From: G963662265 sp963668545
Lineage (GTDB): Bacteria; Spirochaetota; Spirochaetia; CADAEX01
Length of the DNA stretch: 64,000 bases
Assembly: GCA_963668545.1 (NCBI GenBank)
Contig: OY764868.1
Location: 2,294,001-2,358,000 of the forward strand
Direction: 5' to 3'
Both the position numbers and the translations under genes were made by a program. The notes beneath the pieces were generated by a model. It searched no databases. It was not told the origin of the DNA and was given only the letters and a program-made list of their open reading frames with translations. Position 1 is the stretch's first letter. Every line of letters starts with the position of its first letter. This document shows positions 8,554 to 18,451 of the stretch, in pieces.

Positions 8554-9889
8554 AACAGTAATTACAGCTGCTGCTGTGCTGCTGTTCATTTCAGCAACAG
8601 CAGCTCCGGTATTCAGCGAAAGCTATACACTTGAAAAATATATCACAGGTGTGGAAAAAAACAGCAGGCAGCTGAAGCAGGCGGCAAACGATGTTATCAT
8701 AGCAGAAACAAATGAAAAAGCTGCTAAATCACAGGCACTCCCGACAATAGGGGCCCAGGCAGGTTATACAAGGAACCTCAGGGATATAGAACAGAGCTAT
8801 CCTGTAGCAGCAGATCTTTCAACAGGGGCATTGATATATCAGGATATTGATATGAACAGTGACAATGACTTCTCATTCGGAATTTCACTTGACCAGCAGG
8901 TTTTCAATATGAAGGTATTCCAGGCAATAAGGGCCAGCAAGGAATACAAGCTGATGACCAGTTCCATATACGATATACAGCAGCAGGAAATTTTAACAAT
9001 AGCCAAAAAGGTATATTACCAGAACTACCTTATGGAAAAGCTGTATGATGTGAAAAAATCAGCAGAAGAGAATACCAGGGAAAACTATCAGATTATCAGG
9101 GATAAATTTGATAACGGGCTTGTATCTGAAGTTGATCTTTTAAGGGCTGAAGTCGACTGGAAGATGACTATACCTGAAACAACACAGGCTAAGAAGAACC
9201 TCGACCTTGCCAGGATCAATTTTAAAAATCTTGCAGGAATTCCCCTTGATGAACAAATAGATCTTGACTGTGATATTTCAATATATCCGGAGATTCCTGA
9301 AATGCTGCCTCTCAACAGTATCCTGCCGGAAAGGGCTGATTATAAAACACTGCAGAGAGAGAAAAACCTCAGAGATCTCAATATAAAAGCTGCAATGGCT
9401 GATCACTACCCTACACTATCAGCCAATTTCACATACGGAGTACAGTCAAGTTCTGACGACTTTGTTATCGAAGATGAAATCACTGCAGCTACAATAGGTT
9501 TCAAACTTACACTTCCTGTATACACCGGGGGAGCACTCAGCTCACAGGATATAAAGGCAAGAACAGAATACCAGCAGACAGTGCTCAGAATAGACCAGCT
9601 TGAAGAGGATGTAATGAGCGAAATAAGAAGTATTTATCTATCGCTCAAGGAAGCTGATGAAAGAATACAGAGCGCAGTAACAACCATGGAAACTGCTGAC
9701 AAGGCATATGAAATAACTGAAGAATCATATAAAAGCGGAATGGGAACACAGCTTGAGCTGAAAGATGCAAGACTGAGCCGGGAAACAGCTGAAATTGCAC
9801 ATATATCTGCAGTTTATGAATATCTTGCTGCCTACTTTGACTGGGAAAAGGCAATAGGCAAAGTAAATAAAAATCTACCTGTCAGATAG
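8543..9889 (+). CDS. TolC-family outer-membrane efflux protein
   Basis: 448 residues from ATG 8543, preceded by AAGGAAG at 8530-8536; a TTG six bases upstream is the alternative. A signal peptide covers residues 1-26 (cleavage near FSES). Two halves of long amphipathic helices with repeated text (DNGLVSEVDLLRAEVDWK; ESYKSGMGTQLELKDARLSRETAE) are the hallmark of the OEP/TolC internal duplication. It forms the outer-membrane channel for the upstream adaptor and pump. Last gene of the operon, followed by a strong terminator. Confidence 0.92.
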   Translation: MKFKTVITAAAVLLFISATAAPVFSESYTLEKYITGVEKNSRQLKQAANDVIIAETNEKAAKSQALPTIGAQAGYTRNLRDIEQSYPVAADLSTGALIYQDIDMNSDNDFSFGISLDQQVFNMKVFQAIRASKEYKLMTSSIYDIQQQEILTIAKKVYYQNYLMEKLYDVKKSAEENTRENYQIIRDKFDNGLVSEVDLLRAEVDWKMTIPETTQAKKNLDLARINFKNLAGIPLDEQIDLDCDISIYPEIPEMLPLNSILPERADYKTLQREKNLRDLNIKAAMADHYPTLSANFTYGVQSSSDDFVIEDEITAATIGFKLTLPVYTGGALSSQDIKARTEYQQTVLRIDQLEEDVMSEIRSIYLSLKEADERIQSAVTTMETADKAYEITEESYKSGMGTQLELKDARLSRETAEIAHISAVYEYLAAYFDWEKAIGKVNKNLPVR

Positions 9890-9910
9890 ATTCAGGATTA
9901 TTATTGATTT

Positions 9911-9946
9911 GAGGCCTGTATTTCCCTGAAATACAGGCCTCTCTTC
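9911..9946 (+). terminator. Intrinsic terminator of the efflux operon
   Basis: A 13-bp perfect stem (GAGGCCTGTATTT at 9911-9923 with its complement at 9929-9941) has a five-base loop and is followed by TCTTCTTT. It lies 21 bases after the TolC stop. Confidence 0.85.
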
Positions 9947-10139
9947 TTTATTGCATCTATATATAACTTTTTTCCACTCTTTCCGGGTTATCCATATTTT
10001 AATAACTGATTATCTTATACATTAAAAAAACAGTGACAACATCATCATCTATGATAAGATTATTTAATAATATTTAGTGTCTTTCCATGGAGACATTTTT
10101 ATTCTTCAGTAATTTGAATTAAAAAAAAGGAGATCAGAT

Positions 10140-11801
10140 TTGAGAGAAGTAGAAGTAACACTTCCCGACAGCACCAGACTGGCAGTCCCCTACGGGACAA
10201 GGGTTGAATATTTTTTTGAAAACAATCTGCTGGAAAAAAGGGGTGTTCCGGCAGCAGGTGCTTTTGTCAACAACGAAATCACAAGCCTCACCTACAAGAT
10301 AAGGGTAAACTCATCAGTTGTACCTGTGTACATAGATTCCCCTGAAGGTATCAGACTCTACAGAGACTCTCTTACTTTTCTGGTTACAAAAGCTGCAAGA
10401 AAACTTTTTCCGAAAAAAAGACTGGTTATAAGCAATTCACTCGGAAGCAGCTATTTCTTTTATTTTGACAATGATAATGTAATTAATAAAGATGATCTTG
10501 AAAAAATCAGGGTTGAAGTTACAAAATCAGTAAACAGGAATCTTAAAATCACGAGAAAGATAATTTCATACCAGGATGCAGTCAGCCTCTTCAGCAGTGA
10601 AGAAAGAAGAGGAGCATCTCTCCTTCTCAAATACAGGAATGACAGTAAAATAGCAATTTTCGAGTGTGAGGATTACTACGATCTTGCTCACTCCCCCCTG
10701 GTACCTGAAACAGGAATGCTCAGAATTTTTGAAATAATGCCCTATTCAAACGGGTTTCTTCTCCGTTTTCCCACACCTGACAACCCTGACAGGATACCCG
10801 ATTTCAAGGATATGCCGGAGCTTTCAGCTATCTATCAGGAATACAAATCATGGGGTAAAATTCAGAATTTCAGCTCTGTAGGGGAACTAAATGAACATAT
10901 TGCTGCTGGAAACGGTAAAAAACTTATAAGCGTAGCAGAAGCGCTTCATAATAAAAAAATTGCGCAGATTGCAGACCAGATAGCTTTAAAAAGGGGAAAA
11001 GTCAAGGTTGTCCTTATTGCAGGTCCTTCATCTTCAGGAAAAACAACTTTCGCTAAAAAACTTTCAACACAGCTCCAGGTTGTGGGATTCAATCCCCTGC
11101 AGATTTCACTGGATGATTACTATGTTGAAAGGGAACTTACACCGAAGGATGAAAACGGTGAATATGATTTCGAGTGTATTGAAGCTATAGATATTGAACT
11201 CCTCAACAGGGATCTTCTTGCCCTTTTTAACGGGGATGAAGTTGAACTGCCTGTTTTCGATTTTAAAACAGGTAAAAGGCTATATAAAGGGCACAGAATC
11301 ATTATGGATGAACGGAGTGTGCTTATTCTTGAAGGGATACACGGCCTCAATGACAGGCTCACATGGAAAGTTGACAGGGATCTCAAACACAGGATATATA
11401 TTTCAGCCCTTACACAGCTCAATCTTGATGATCACAGCAGAATACCTACAACAGACAACAGGCTTATAAGAAGAATGATCCGAGACTACGAGTACAGGGG
11501 ATATTCAGCTGTTGATACACTTAAGAGATGGCCTTCGGTAAGAAGGGGTGAGGATAAAAACATATTTCCTTTTCAGCATAATTCAGACAGTGTATTCAAC
11601 TCCGCACTGGATTATGAACTCTCTGTTCTGAAAACATTTGCAGAGCCTATACTGAAGACAGTAAAACCAAGCGACAGGCTGTATTCAGAAGCAAAGAGGC
11701 TTCAGCGCTTCATCAGCAACTTCACAAATCTCCCGGCACGCTACGTTCCGGGGACCTCCATTCTCAGGGAGTTCATAGGGGACAGCGGTTTCAAATACTG
11801 A
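10140..11801 (+). CDS. TGS/threonyl-tRNA-synthetase-like N-terminus fused to uridine kinase-like P-loop kinase
   Basis: 553 residues from TTG 10140, with AAGGAG at 10127-10132. Residues 1-60 resemble a TGS domain. About 70-200 resemble the second additional domain of threonyl-tRNA synthetase. From about 270 on there is a uridine/phosphoribulokinase-like domain with the Walker A text AGPSSSGKTT near residues 292-301, SLDDYYVERELTPKDE (the Udk substrate region) and VLILEGIHGLND. Proteins of this layout are known in Clostridia, Thermotogae and spirochaetes and are annotated as nucleoside/uridine kinases; they may phosphorylate uridine or cytidine. It stands alone between two terminators. The role of the TGS part is not known. 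Confidence 0.85.
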   Translation: MREVEVTLPDSTRLAVPYGTRVEYFFENNLLEKRGVPAAGAFVNNEITSLTYKIRVNSSVVPVYIDSPEGIRLYRDSLTFLVTKAARKLFPKKRLVISNSLGSSYFFYFDNDNVINKDDLEKIRVEVTKSVNRNLKITRKIISYQDAVSLFSSEERRGASLLLKYRNDSKIAIFECEDYYDLAHSPLVPETGMLRIFEIMPYSNGFLLRFPTPDNPDRIPDFKDMPELSAIYQEYKSWGKIQNFSSVGELNEHIAAGNGKKLISVAEALHNKKIAQIADQIALKRGKVKVVLIAGPSSSGKTTFAKKLSTQLQVVGFNPLQISLDDYYVERELTPKDENGEYDFECIEAIDIELLNRDLLALFNGDEVELPVFDFKTGKRLYKGHRIIMDERSVLILEGIHGLNDRLTWKVDRDLKHRIYISALTQLNLDDHSRIPTTDNRLIRRMIRDYEYRGYSAVDTLKRWPSVRRGEDKNIFPFQHNSDSVFNSALDYELSVLKTFAEPILKTVKPSDRLYSEAKRLQRFISNFTNLPARYVPGTSILREFIGDSGFKY

Positions 11802-11830
11802 TTCTGAAATCCCTCAGGCAGATTTAATGA

Positions 11831-11863
11831 AAAGAGCTTCCGTTCATAAAAAGGAAGCTCTTT
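11831..11863. terminator. Bidirectional hairpin terminator between convergent genes
   Basis: AAAGAGCTTCC at 11831-11841 pairs with its complement at 11853-11863. It lies between the ends of the kinase gene (+) and the M16 protease gene (-). The U-tract is weak on both sides, so efficiency is uncertain. Confidence 0.6.
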
Positions 11864-11891
11864 CATATTCTTACCCGTTATAAATAAATGA

Positions 11892-14744
11892 CTAAGGTTT
11901 TTCCACCTTTTCACTGTAGCTTTCGGGATACAGTGTAACATCTATATAGCTTTTCATATTGAAATAATAAGCGGCAGCTTTTTCAAGTTCATCTGCAGTT
12001 ATTTTCCCTGTCATATCATTAAAGTCTTTAATCCAGTCAAGAGAAGATCCGCTGAATTCTGATTCAGAAAGGACACTGTCCCAGAAGCTGTTTTCAAGAA
12101 CATTCTTTTCATGCTGCTGATAGTTCGCTTCCTTGATCTTGGAAAGTATAACATCAGGAATATTTTCCTTTAATTTATCTATCTCGGTGAATACTGTTTT
12201 TTTCAGCTCTTCCGCCCTCTCAGGACTGCAGCCGAAAAACACAATAATCTGATATTCAGGGTGGGGAAATCTTTTTAGAGAGGGATATACACTGATATTA
12301 TAGCTGCCTCCCTCGCCTTCACGAATAACCTCCCTCAGCCGCATATCAGCAGCCTCGGCAAGGGCTGAAATTACAAGGTTTTCATATCTGCTCCATTCGT
12401 AACTTCCCTTGAAAATAATTGCAACCTCACTTTTTTCCTCAACCCCTTTGAAAACATTTTTCCGGATAACTCCCTCAGGAAGCTTCATCCCTGTATCTTC
12501 CCAGTTCTCCCTTTCACCTGCAGTATAGTCTGAACTGTTTTTAAGAGGTGCAATATATCTCAGCGCGAAATCCATTATCTCTTCTTTCTTTGCCGAACCT
12601 GTAAAAATAAATGTAAAATCTCCCGGATCGCTGAACCTGTCGCTGTAGACATTGAATCCTCTGTCGAAATCAACATCATTTACGAAATCCAGATCAAATG
12701 GACGTCCTCTTCTATGATTATCTGAAAGTATTTTTCTTATAGTTTTTGCAAAAACAACATCCGGTTTTGCATCCTGATTGGCCAGATATATTTTCAGCCG
12801 CGATATATATGATTCATATGATTCCTGGTCTTTTCTCGGTGATGTGAAATAAAGATAAAGAAGCTTGAACAACGTATCAAGGTCTTCCACTGAACTGCTT
12901 CCGGAAAAACCTTCAGACAGTTCCTCTATAAACGGATTTACCGAGACAATTTCTCCTTCAAGTTTTTTATCAAGCTGTATTCTTGAAAAACCGTCCAGTC
13001 CCCCCCTTGTCACAATAGATGCTGCAAGGTTTGCCGATGGCCAGTCTTCATCACTGACTTTAGAATGCCCCCCCCTGCTTACTGCTGTAAAAAGAACCTC
13101 ATCCTTCTTAAAATCTGTTTCCTTGATTTCAATCACAGCACCGTTTGAAAGAGTATACCTGTAGAAATCGAATTCACTGTTGTATTCTTCAGAAACAACA
13201 CTTCCGGGAGAAGGAAGACTGTTTTCATCAAGGAGCGGATTTTTACTGACATTGTCTTTATAAGGTTCATAGGATTTTTCCAGCGCTGTTTCAATCCTTC
13301 CTGCAAGCTCTTTCTCATCAGGAACATAAACTCCCCCCTTTTCAGGTGCACTCAGAATCACAATTCTGTTTTCATCTGTTATATATTTTCCTGCAAGACT
13401 GTTTATTTCTTCCAGGGTTATTTCAGGAACTGCTTTTTTAAAAAGCATAAACTCATAGGCTATTCCGGGAATATATTCATCCTCTATAAAATTCCTTGTA
13501 TATTCCTCTGTAAATGCCGGGGAATATGTATTGTCCTTTTCCCTGAAACTGTTTTCCATGATTGTATAATATCTCTTTTTAGCCCTTTCCAGTTCAGTTT
13601 CTGTAAACCCGTGCTGAAAAACCCGTGCAAGTTCTCCGTAAAGTACATCGAAACCCTTGAGGATATCTTTCTCATCAGGAGTACATGATACTGAAAATGC
13701 GGATCTGGTAAGAGCTACATTCCCGAATCCGGCCCCTGCCTTCAGATACGGCGGATTTTTCTGCTGTCTTATCTCATCATAGCGGCTGTTGAGCATCATA
13801 CTGAAAAGACCCCTCCTGATTCCATCTGTATAATCATCAGATGTTTTCTCAGCGAATTTTTCATGCATGAAAATTATTCTGATTTCCGCACTTGTTGCTT
13901 CTTTATCACTGATAACAAGATAATCAGTTCCCTTTCTTTCTGGAATATCATAGACAAGCCTTTTCCTCCTGAAATTTCTAAGCGGGAACTTGCTGAAATA
14001 CCTGTCTATTTTTTCTCTGATAACAGAAGATTCAAAATCCCCGACAGCTATAACTGCCATGAGATCAGGCCTGTACCAGTCCTGATAGAACCTGTCTATA
14101 GTCTCTTTTTTAAAGTTTTCAAGAACTTCAATTTTACCGATCGGAAGCCGTTCAGCATATCTCGAATTTTTGAATATTGTCTTTATAGAGGCATCGCTTA
14201 TTCTTTCCTCTGCCCCCTTTTCCTTCCTCCATTCCTCAATTACAACACCCCGCTCTTTTTCTATCTCTTCAGCTGTGTTGGTGATACCTGAAGCCCAGTC
14301 GGAAAGGACCTGAAAGCCGAGTTCAACTGTATCAGGCTTGTCTGCAGGAAGCTCAAGCATGTAGACAGTTTTATCAAAACCTGTAAAGGCGTTAAGATCA
14401 GGACCGAACCTTACCCCTGATTTTTCAAGAAAATCAATTAATGAATTGCCAGAGAAGTTTTCAGTTCCGTTGAATGCCATATGCTCCTGAAAATGTGCGA
14501 GCCCCTGCTGGTCATCATCTTCCTGAAGAGAACCTGTTTTAACAACAAGCCGCAAAAATATCCTGTTCTCCGGTTTTCTGTTTTCCCTGATATAGTATGT
14601 CAGCCCGTTACTGAAAACCCCTTTTTCAACAGAAGGATCAACAGGCAGCCCTGTGTCTGTTTTGAAATCAAGAGATGAGGCCGAAAATACAAGTAGAAAA
14701 GAAAAAATCAGGAGAGATATATATTTTACCGATTTTTTATTCAT
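11892..14744 (-). CDS. M16-family zinc metalloprotease (PqqL-like), exported
   Basis: 950 residues from ATG 14744, which has AAGGAAG upstream; a start 48 bases earlier lacks this and would bury the signal peptide. Residues 1-24 form a signal peptide. The zinc motif HxxEH is seen as HFQEH at about 84-88, with the downstream EEIEKERGVVIEEW supplying the third ligand. Two tandem M16 halves follow; the second half (from about 480) is the inactive partner, as in PqqL and other two-domain insulinase relatives. It would act in the periplasm or at the surface on peptides. It stands alone on the minus strand. Confidence 0.92.
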   Translation of the reverse strand: MNKKSVKYISLLIFSFLLVFSASSLDFKTDTGLPVDPSVEKGVFSNGLTYYIRENRKPENRIFLRLVVKTGSLQEDDDQQGLAHFQEHMAFNGTENFSGNSLIDFLEKSGVRFGPDLNAFTGFDKTVYMLELPADKPDTVELGFQVLSDWASGITNTAEEIEKERGVVIEEWRKEKGAEERISDASIKTIFKNSRYAERLPIGKIEVLENFKKETIDRFYQDWYRPDLMAVIAVGDFESSVIREKIDRYFSKFPLRNFRRKRLVYDIPERKGTDYLVISDKEATSAEIRIIFMHEKFAEKTSDDYTDGIRRGLFSMMLNSRYDEIRQQKNPPYLKAGAGFGNVALTRSAFSVSCTPDEKDILKGFDVLYGELARVFQHGFTETELERAKKRYYTIMENSFREKDNTYSPAFTEEYTRNFIEDEYIPGIAYEFMLFKKAVPEITLEEINSLAGKYITDENRIVILSAPEKGGVYVPDEKELAGRIETALEKSYEPYKDNVSKNPLLDENSLPSPGSVVSEEYNSEFDFYRYTLSNGAVIEIKETDFKKDEVLFTAVSRGGHSKVSDEDWPSANLAASIVTRGGLDGFSRIQLDKKLEGEIVSVNPFIEELSEGFSGSSSVEDLDTLFKLLYLYFTSPRKDQESYESYISRLKIYLANQDAKPDVVFAKTIRKILSDNHRRGRPFDLDFVNDVDFDRGFNVYSDRFSDPGDFTFIFTGSAKKEEIMDFALRYIAPLKNSSDYTAGERENWEDTGMKLPEGVIRKNVFKGVEEKSEVAIIFKGSYEWSRYENLVISALAEAADMRLREVIREGEGGSYNISVYPSLKRFPHPEYQIIVFFGCSPERAEELKKTVFTEIDKLKENIPDVILSKIKEANYQQHEKNVLENSFWDSVLSESEFSGSSLDWIKDFNDMTGKITADELEKAAAYYFNMKSYIDVTLYPESYSEKVEKP

Positions 14745-14937
14745 ATTACACTTCCTTTGCAATTTTCTGTCTTTTAAATTATACAGCTCCATGCTGTTTT
14801 ATTCACATACAGATCTGGAGATTATTCCTGATCATATTATAATATACCAAAAATACTGCTGAACAATAAATTTCAGTACCTGATTAACAGTAATTTTATA
14901 CACTCAGAGAAAATCAGATTTCATGATAAAACAATAA

Positions 14938-15597
14938 TCATGTATTATTTCTGACAATATCAATAAAACTGCTCCTGCCTATCATTTCAGCACCCAGGCT
15001 TTCAAGATGAGACGTATATATCTGGCAGTCTATAATAACAACACCCTCGCTGAAAAGCTTTTGTGCGGATGTTATAAAACCGTATTTTGACCCGTTTGGT
15101 TTACGGGAGAACATGGACTCACCGAAAAAGCATTTGCCTATCCTTACGCCGTAAAGACCTGCAGCAAGATCTTCAGAACCCGGTTCCCTTACCTCAACAG
15201 AAAGAACATAACCCAGTTTGTAAAGCTCTTTATATGCTTCTTCCATTTCATCTGTAATCCAGGTACCAGGCTGACCTTTGCGTTCAGAATACCTGCAGCC
15301 CCTTATCACTGATTCAAAATCACTGTTATAGCTCACTTCAAATCTCTTTTTTTTGAAAAGTTTCTTCATTGAGCGGGAAACATGTATCTTGTCAGGGAAA
15401 ATTACAAATCTCGGATCAGGGGACCACCACAGCAGTGGATCATCATGATTAAACCAGGGGAAAAGCCCCTGGCGGTATGCGGAAATAAGCATACCCGGTG
15501 AAAGATTTCCCCCTGCAGCAACAAGACCGTCTGGAGTTGCATCTGATGGAGAAGGAAACTCAAAAAAAACTTCAGGCTCAAGGTAAGGGAAATTCAC
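14938..15597 (-). CDS. aat: Leucyl/phenylalanyl-tRNA-protein transferase
   Basis: 219 residues. The start is GTG 15597, one base after the clpA stop, with GGGAG of clpA's last codons as ribosome site. The family text is clear: FPSPSDATPDGLVAAGGNL, YRQGLFPWF, WWSPDPRFV, and later GSKYGFITSAQKLF and DCQIYTSHLESLGA. The enzyme adds Leu or Phe from aminoacyl-tRNA to N-terminal Lys/Arg, creating primary N-degrons. It follows clpS and clpA in one operon, so tagging, recognition and unfolding are encoded together. Confidence 0.97.
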   Translation of the reverse strand: MNFPYLEPEVFFEFPSPSDATPDGLVAAGGNLSPGMLISAYRQGLFPWFNHDDPLLWWSPDPRFVIFPDKIHVSRSMKKLFKKKRFEVSYNSDFESVIRGCRYSERKGQPGTWITDEMEEAYKELYKLGYVLSVEVREPGSEDLAAGLYGVRIGKCFFGESMFSRKPNGSKYGFITSAQKLFSEGVVIIDCQIYTSHLESLGAEMIGRSSFIDIVRNNT

Positions 15598-15598
15598 A

Positions 15599-17884
15599 TC
15601 AGCTCCCGGTTTCAGAACTTTTTTTCCCCGAATAGTTTATCACAATTTCACCTTCAGATACTTCAACAGAAGCTGTCCCGCCATCCTGCAGTTCTCCGAA
15701 AAGAACAATATCAATAAACCTGTCTTTTATTTCCTCCCGGAAAACACGGGATATGTTTCTTGCACCGAATTCATCAGAAAATCCCCTGGCGGCAAGAAGT
15801 GCTGTTGCCTGGTCTGATATTTCAAGCTTGATATTTTTATCTTCAAGCTGTTTTCTGAATATCTCTGCCTCTTTTTTAACAATTCTTTCTGCAATCATCA
15901 TGTCAAGTCTGCTGAATATCACAATCTTATCAAGCCTGTTTCTGAATTCAGGTGCAAAGGTTTTTTCCACAGCAATGTCAAGTGCAGCATTACCCATACT
16001 GCTGTTTCCGAAACCGATAACAGATCTGCTGATATCTCTTGCGCCTGCATTTGATGTCATTATTATAATTATATTCCTGAAATCAGCTTTCCTGCCTGTT
16101 GTATCAGTAAGTGTTGCATAATCCATTACCTGAAGCAGCATGTTGTATATATCCTGATGGGCCTTTTCTATCTCATCCAGAAGAAGTACAGCATGAGGAT
16201 TCCTGATAACAGCATCAGTAAGCAGCCCCCCCTCTTCATAACCTACATATCCGGGAGGCGCTCCGACAAGACGGGCAACTGTGTGCTTTTCCTGATACTC
16301 ACTCATGTCAAATCTGATCAGGGGGACAGACAGGAGGTCTGCCAGCTGTTTTGAGACCTCGGTTTTTCCGACACCTGTAGGTCCCAGAAATAGAAACGAG
16401 GCTACTGGCCTGTCAGGTTCTGAAAATCCCGCTCTTGACCTTTTTACAGCATGGACAATGTTTTCCACAGCACTGTCCTGCCCGAATATTACTTTTTTCA
16501 GTTCTGCTTCAAGTACCTGAAGCTTTCCCTTTTCAGATGAGGAAACGCTTTTTTCAGGTATCTTTGCAATCCTGGCAATAATTTTTTCTACTATGGATTC
16601 ATCAACTGTTATTACCGATTCATCCTGTTCACTTTTCTTGAAATTCAGAAGCTTGACATAAGCTCCTGCTTCATCAATAACATCAATAGCCTTGTCAGGA
16701 AGAAATCTTTCATTTATAAACTGGCTGGAAAGTTTTACAGCAGATCTTACAGCATCATCTGTATATGTTACATCATGGTAGGATTCATATTTATCCTTTA
16801 ATCCGAAAATTATTTCCTCAGTTTCTGATGGAGTCGGCTCCGGTATATCAATCTTCTGGAACCGCCTTGCAAGGGCCCTGTCCTTTTCAAATATTTTCTT
16901 ATGCTCATCATATGTTGTTGATCCCATACATCTCAGCTTTCCTGAAGCAAGAGCCGGTTTGAGAAGATTTGACGCATCAAGGCTGCCTCCTGAGACAGAA
17001 CCCGCTCCGACAATAGTATGGATTTCATCAATGAAAAGAATGACTTTCTTCTTTTTTTCAAGTTCCTTTATGATTTTTTTTACCCGGTCCTCAAAATCTC
17101 CCCTGTATTTCGTACCGGCAACAAGACTTCCCACTTCAAGCTGATAAACAGAATATTCTTTCAGAAAATCAGGGACATCCCCTGATGCAATTCTCTGTGA
17201 AAGCCCTTCAGCAAGGGCAGTCTTTCCAACACCCGGATCACCGACAAGCACGGGATTGTTCTTGAGGCGTCTGCATAATACCTGAATAATCCTCTCGCTT
17301 ATCTCTGTCCTGCCTATAATTGGGTCAAGCTCCCCCGAAGCTGCCATGGAAGTCAGCTCTGTTGTGTATTTTTCAAGAAAACCCTTTTTTTCCTTACCTC
17401 TTTCAGCTTCATCATCCAGGGAGTTATCCCCCACTGTCTCAGCATTATCAGTATCCTGAGGGACAGATTTTGTCCGGGAAATGACCCTTAAAAGCTCAAG
17501 CCTGTTAAGCCCCAGTTTTTTCATGAAATATGAACCATAGCTGTTTTTCTGATCATAGATAGATACTATCAAATCGGAAAAGGTAAGTTCCTTTTTTGAG
17601 GAATGTTCTATGTGTGAGACAGCCCGTTCTATTACATTCTGAAGACCTATAGTCTGAACAGGTTCCCCCTCCTCGATAAGAGGTATTTCCCTGTCAAGAT
17701 AGATATTGATTTTATCTCTGAGCTCATCAGGATTTACATCGCACTGCTCAATAATTTCCCTTACATTTGTAAAAAAAAGGGATGTATAGAGAATATGTTC
17801 AGGAGTAAGGAATTCATGTTTTCTTTCCATTGCTTCGTCGTAAGCTGCATTGAGAATTATCTGGACCTCTTCATTTATCTGCAT
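15599..17884 (-). CDS. clpA: ATP-dependent Clp protease ATPase subunit ClpA
   Basis: 761 residues, normal for ClpA. A Clp-N domain (about 1-145, with the opening QIILNAAYDEAMERKHEFLTPEH) precedes a first AAA+ module (Walker A GDPGVGKTALAEG, Walker B ILFIDEIHTIVGAG) and a second (GPTGVGKTEVSKQ, LLLDEIEKAH). VIGFG in the second module matches the IGF/IGL loop that docks on ClpP. No ClpB-type middle coiled coil is present. It unfolds N-degron and other substrates for ClpP, which is not in this window. Start ATG overlaps the clpS stop by one base (TAATG). Confidence 0.97.
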   Translation of the reverse strand: MQINEEVQIILNAAYDEAMERKHEFLTPEHILYTSLFFTNVREIIEQCDVNPDELRDKINIYLDREIPLIEEGEPVQTIGLQNVIERAVSHIEHSSKKELTFSDLIVSIYDQKNSYGSYFMKKLGLNRLELLRVISRTKSVPQDTDNAETVGDNSLDDEAERGKEKKGFLEKYTTELTSMAASGELDPIIGRTEISERIIQVLCRRLKNNPVLVGDPGVGKTALAEGLSQRIASGDVPDFLKEYSVYQLEVGSLVAGTKYRGDFEDRVKKIIKELEKKKKVILFIDEIHTIVGAGSVSGGSLDASNLLKPALASGKLRCMGSTTYDEHKKIFEKDRALARRFQKIDIPEPTPSETEEIIFGLKDKYESYHDVTYTDDAVRSAVKLSSQFINERFLPDKAIDVIDEAGAYVKLLNFKKSEQDESVITVDESIVEKIIARIAKIPEKSVSSSEKGKLQVLEAELKKVIFGQDSAVENIVHAVKRSRAGFSEPDRPVASFLFLGPTGVGKTEVSKQLADLLSVPLIRFDMSEYQEKHTVARLVGAPPGYVGYEEGGLLTDAVIRNPHAVLLLDEIEKAHQDIYNMLLQVMDYATLTDTTGRKADFRNIIIIMTSNAGARDISRSVIGFGNSSMGNAALDIAVEKTFAPEFRNRLDKIVIFSRLDMMIAERIVKKEAEIFRKQLEDKNIKLEISDQATALLAARGFSDEFGARNISRVFREEIKDRFIDIVLFGELQDGGTASVEVSEGEIVINYSGKKSSETGS

Positions 17885-18189
17885 TATTCTTTCTCCATTG
17901 TACAGCGGAGAGGGAATCCCGCCCTCGATGCCTTGTTTTCAACCTGAAGCACCTTTGTAGCTGCAATATCATAGGAATATCTGCCAACAATACCGTATCC
18001 GCTGTTATGAATTTCAAGCATTATTTTATTTGCCTCCGGTATTGATTTGCGGAATACTGTTTTAAGAATCTGGACAACAAAATCCATGGTAGTATAGTCA
18101 TCATTATGAAGAATCACCCTGTAATGCCCGGGTTCTTCCAGTTTATCTTCAACATCATCTTTATTCTGATAAACAGTTTTATTCCCCAT
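17884..18189 (-). CDS. clpS: ClpS adaptor protein
   Basis: 101 residues from ATG 18189 with AGGAG upstream. HYRVILHNDDYTTMDFVV at about 22-39 contains the N-degron pocket residues (Asn-Asp-Asp) and the Met gate region of ClpS; the rest matches the family through IHNSGYGIVGRYSYDIAATKV. It delivers proteins with Leu, Phe, Trp or Tyr N-termini to ClpA. First gene of clpS-clpA-aat. Confidence 0.97.
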   Translation of the reverse strand: MGNKTVYQNKDDVEDKLEEPGHYRVILHNDDYTTMDFVVQILKTVFRKSIPEANKIMLEIHNSGYGIVGRYSYDIAATKVLQVENKASRAGFPLRCTMEKE

Positions 18190-18451
18190 TAAAAACTCCT
18201 GCTGATGTAAAATTTTCAGATATAAGGAATAAGAATCTCCTTTTACCTGATGGTATCCCGCAGCTGTCCTGTCATGGCACCTTAAACAGACAGGACAATC
18301 TGAACACAGAGACTTCAGTAAGTCTCTGAAAAACAGTTAAAGGACTACTTTCTATCTATAATATAATGCTAAAAATAATGAACTACAATACAAATGGATT
18401 TTTTAGAGAGGTGAATCTATTGACTGTTATCACATAATCAGTGTTTGGCTG
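18190..18451. other. 262-base gap: clpS promoter and structured leader
   Basis: On the minus strand it holds a likely promoter (18360-18388) and about 160 bases of leader with two hairpins. One is a 9-bp stem with a CAGT loop on the plus strand (18307-18328). The other is a 9-bp stem (18265-18273 with 18289-18297). Neither has a U-tract. No gene seen. Confidence 0.5.
18360..18388 (-). promoter_or_regulatory. Probable promoter of clpS-clpA-aat
   Basis: On the minus strand TTGTAG (18388-18383) and TATATT (18365-18360) are 17 bases apart. The -35 box is a weak match. Start would be near 18353. Confidence 0.4.

Noticed and set aside
11120..11469. Overlapping frames within the TGS-uridine kinase gene
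   Set aside because: Composition (Ser/Leu/Arg-rich) and lack of ribosome sites mark them as shadows of the kinase frame.
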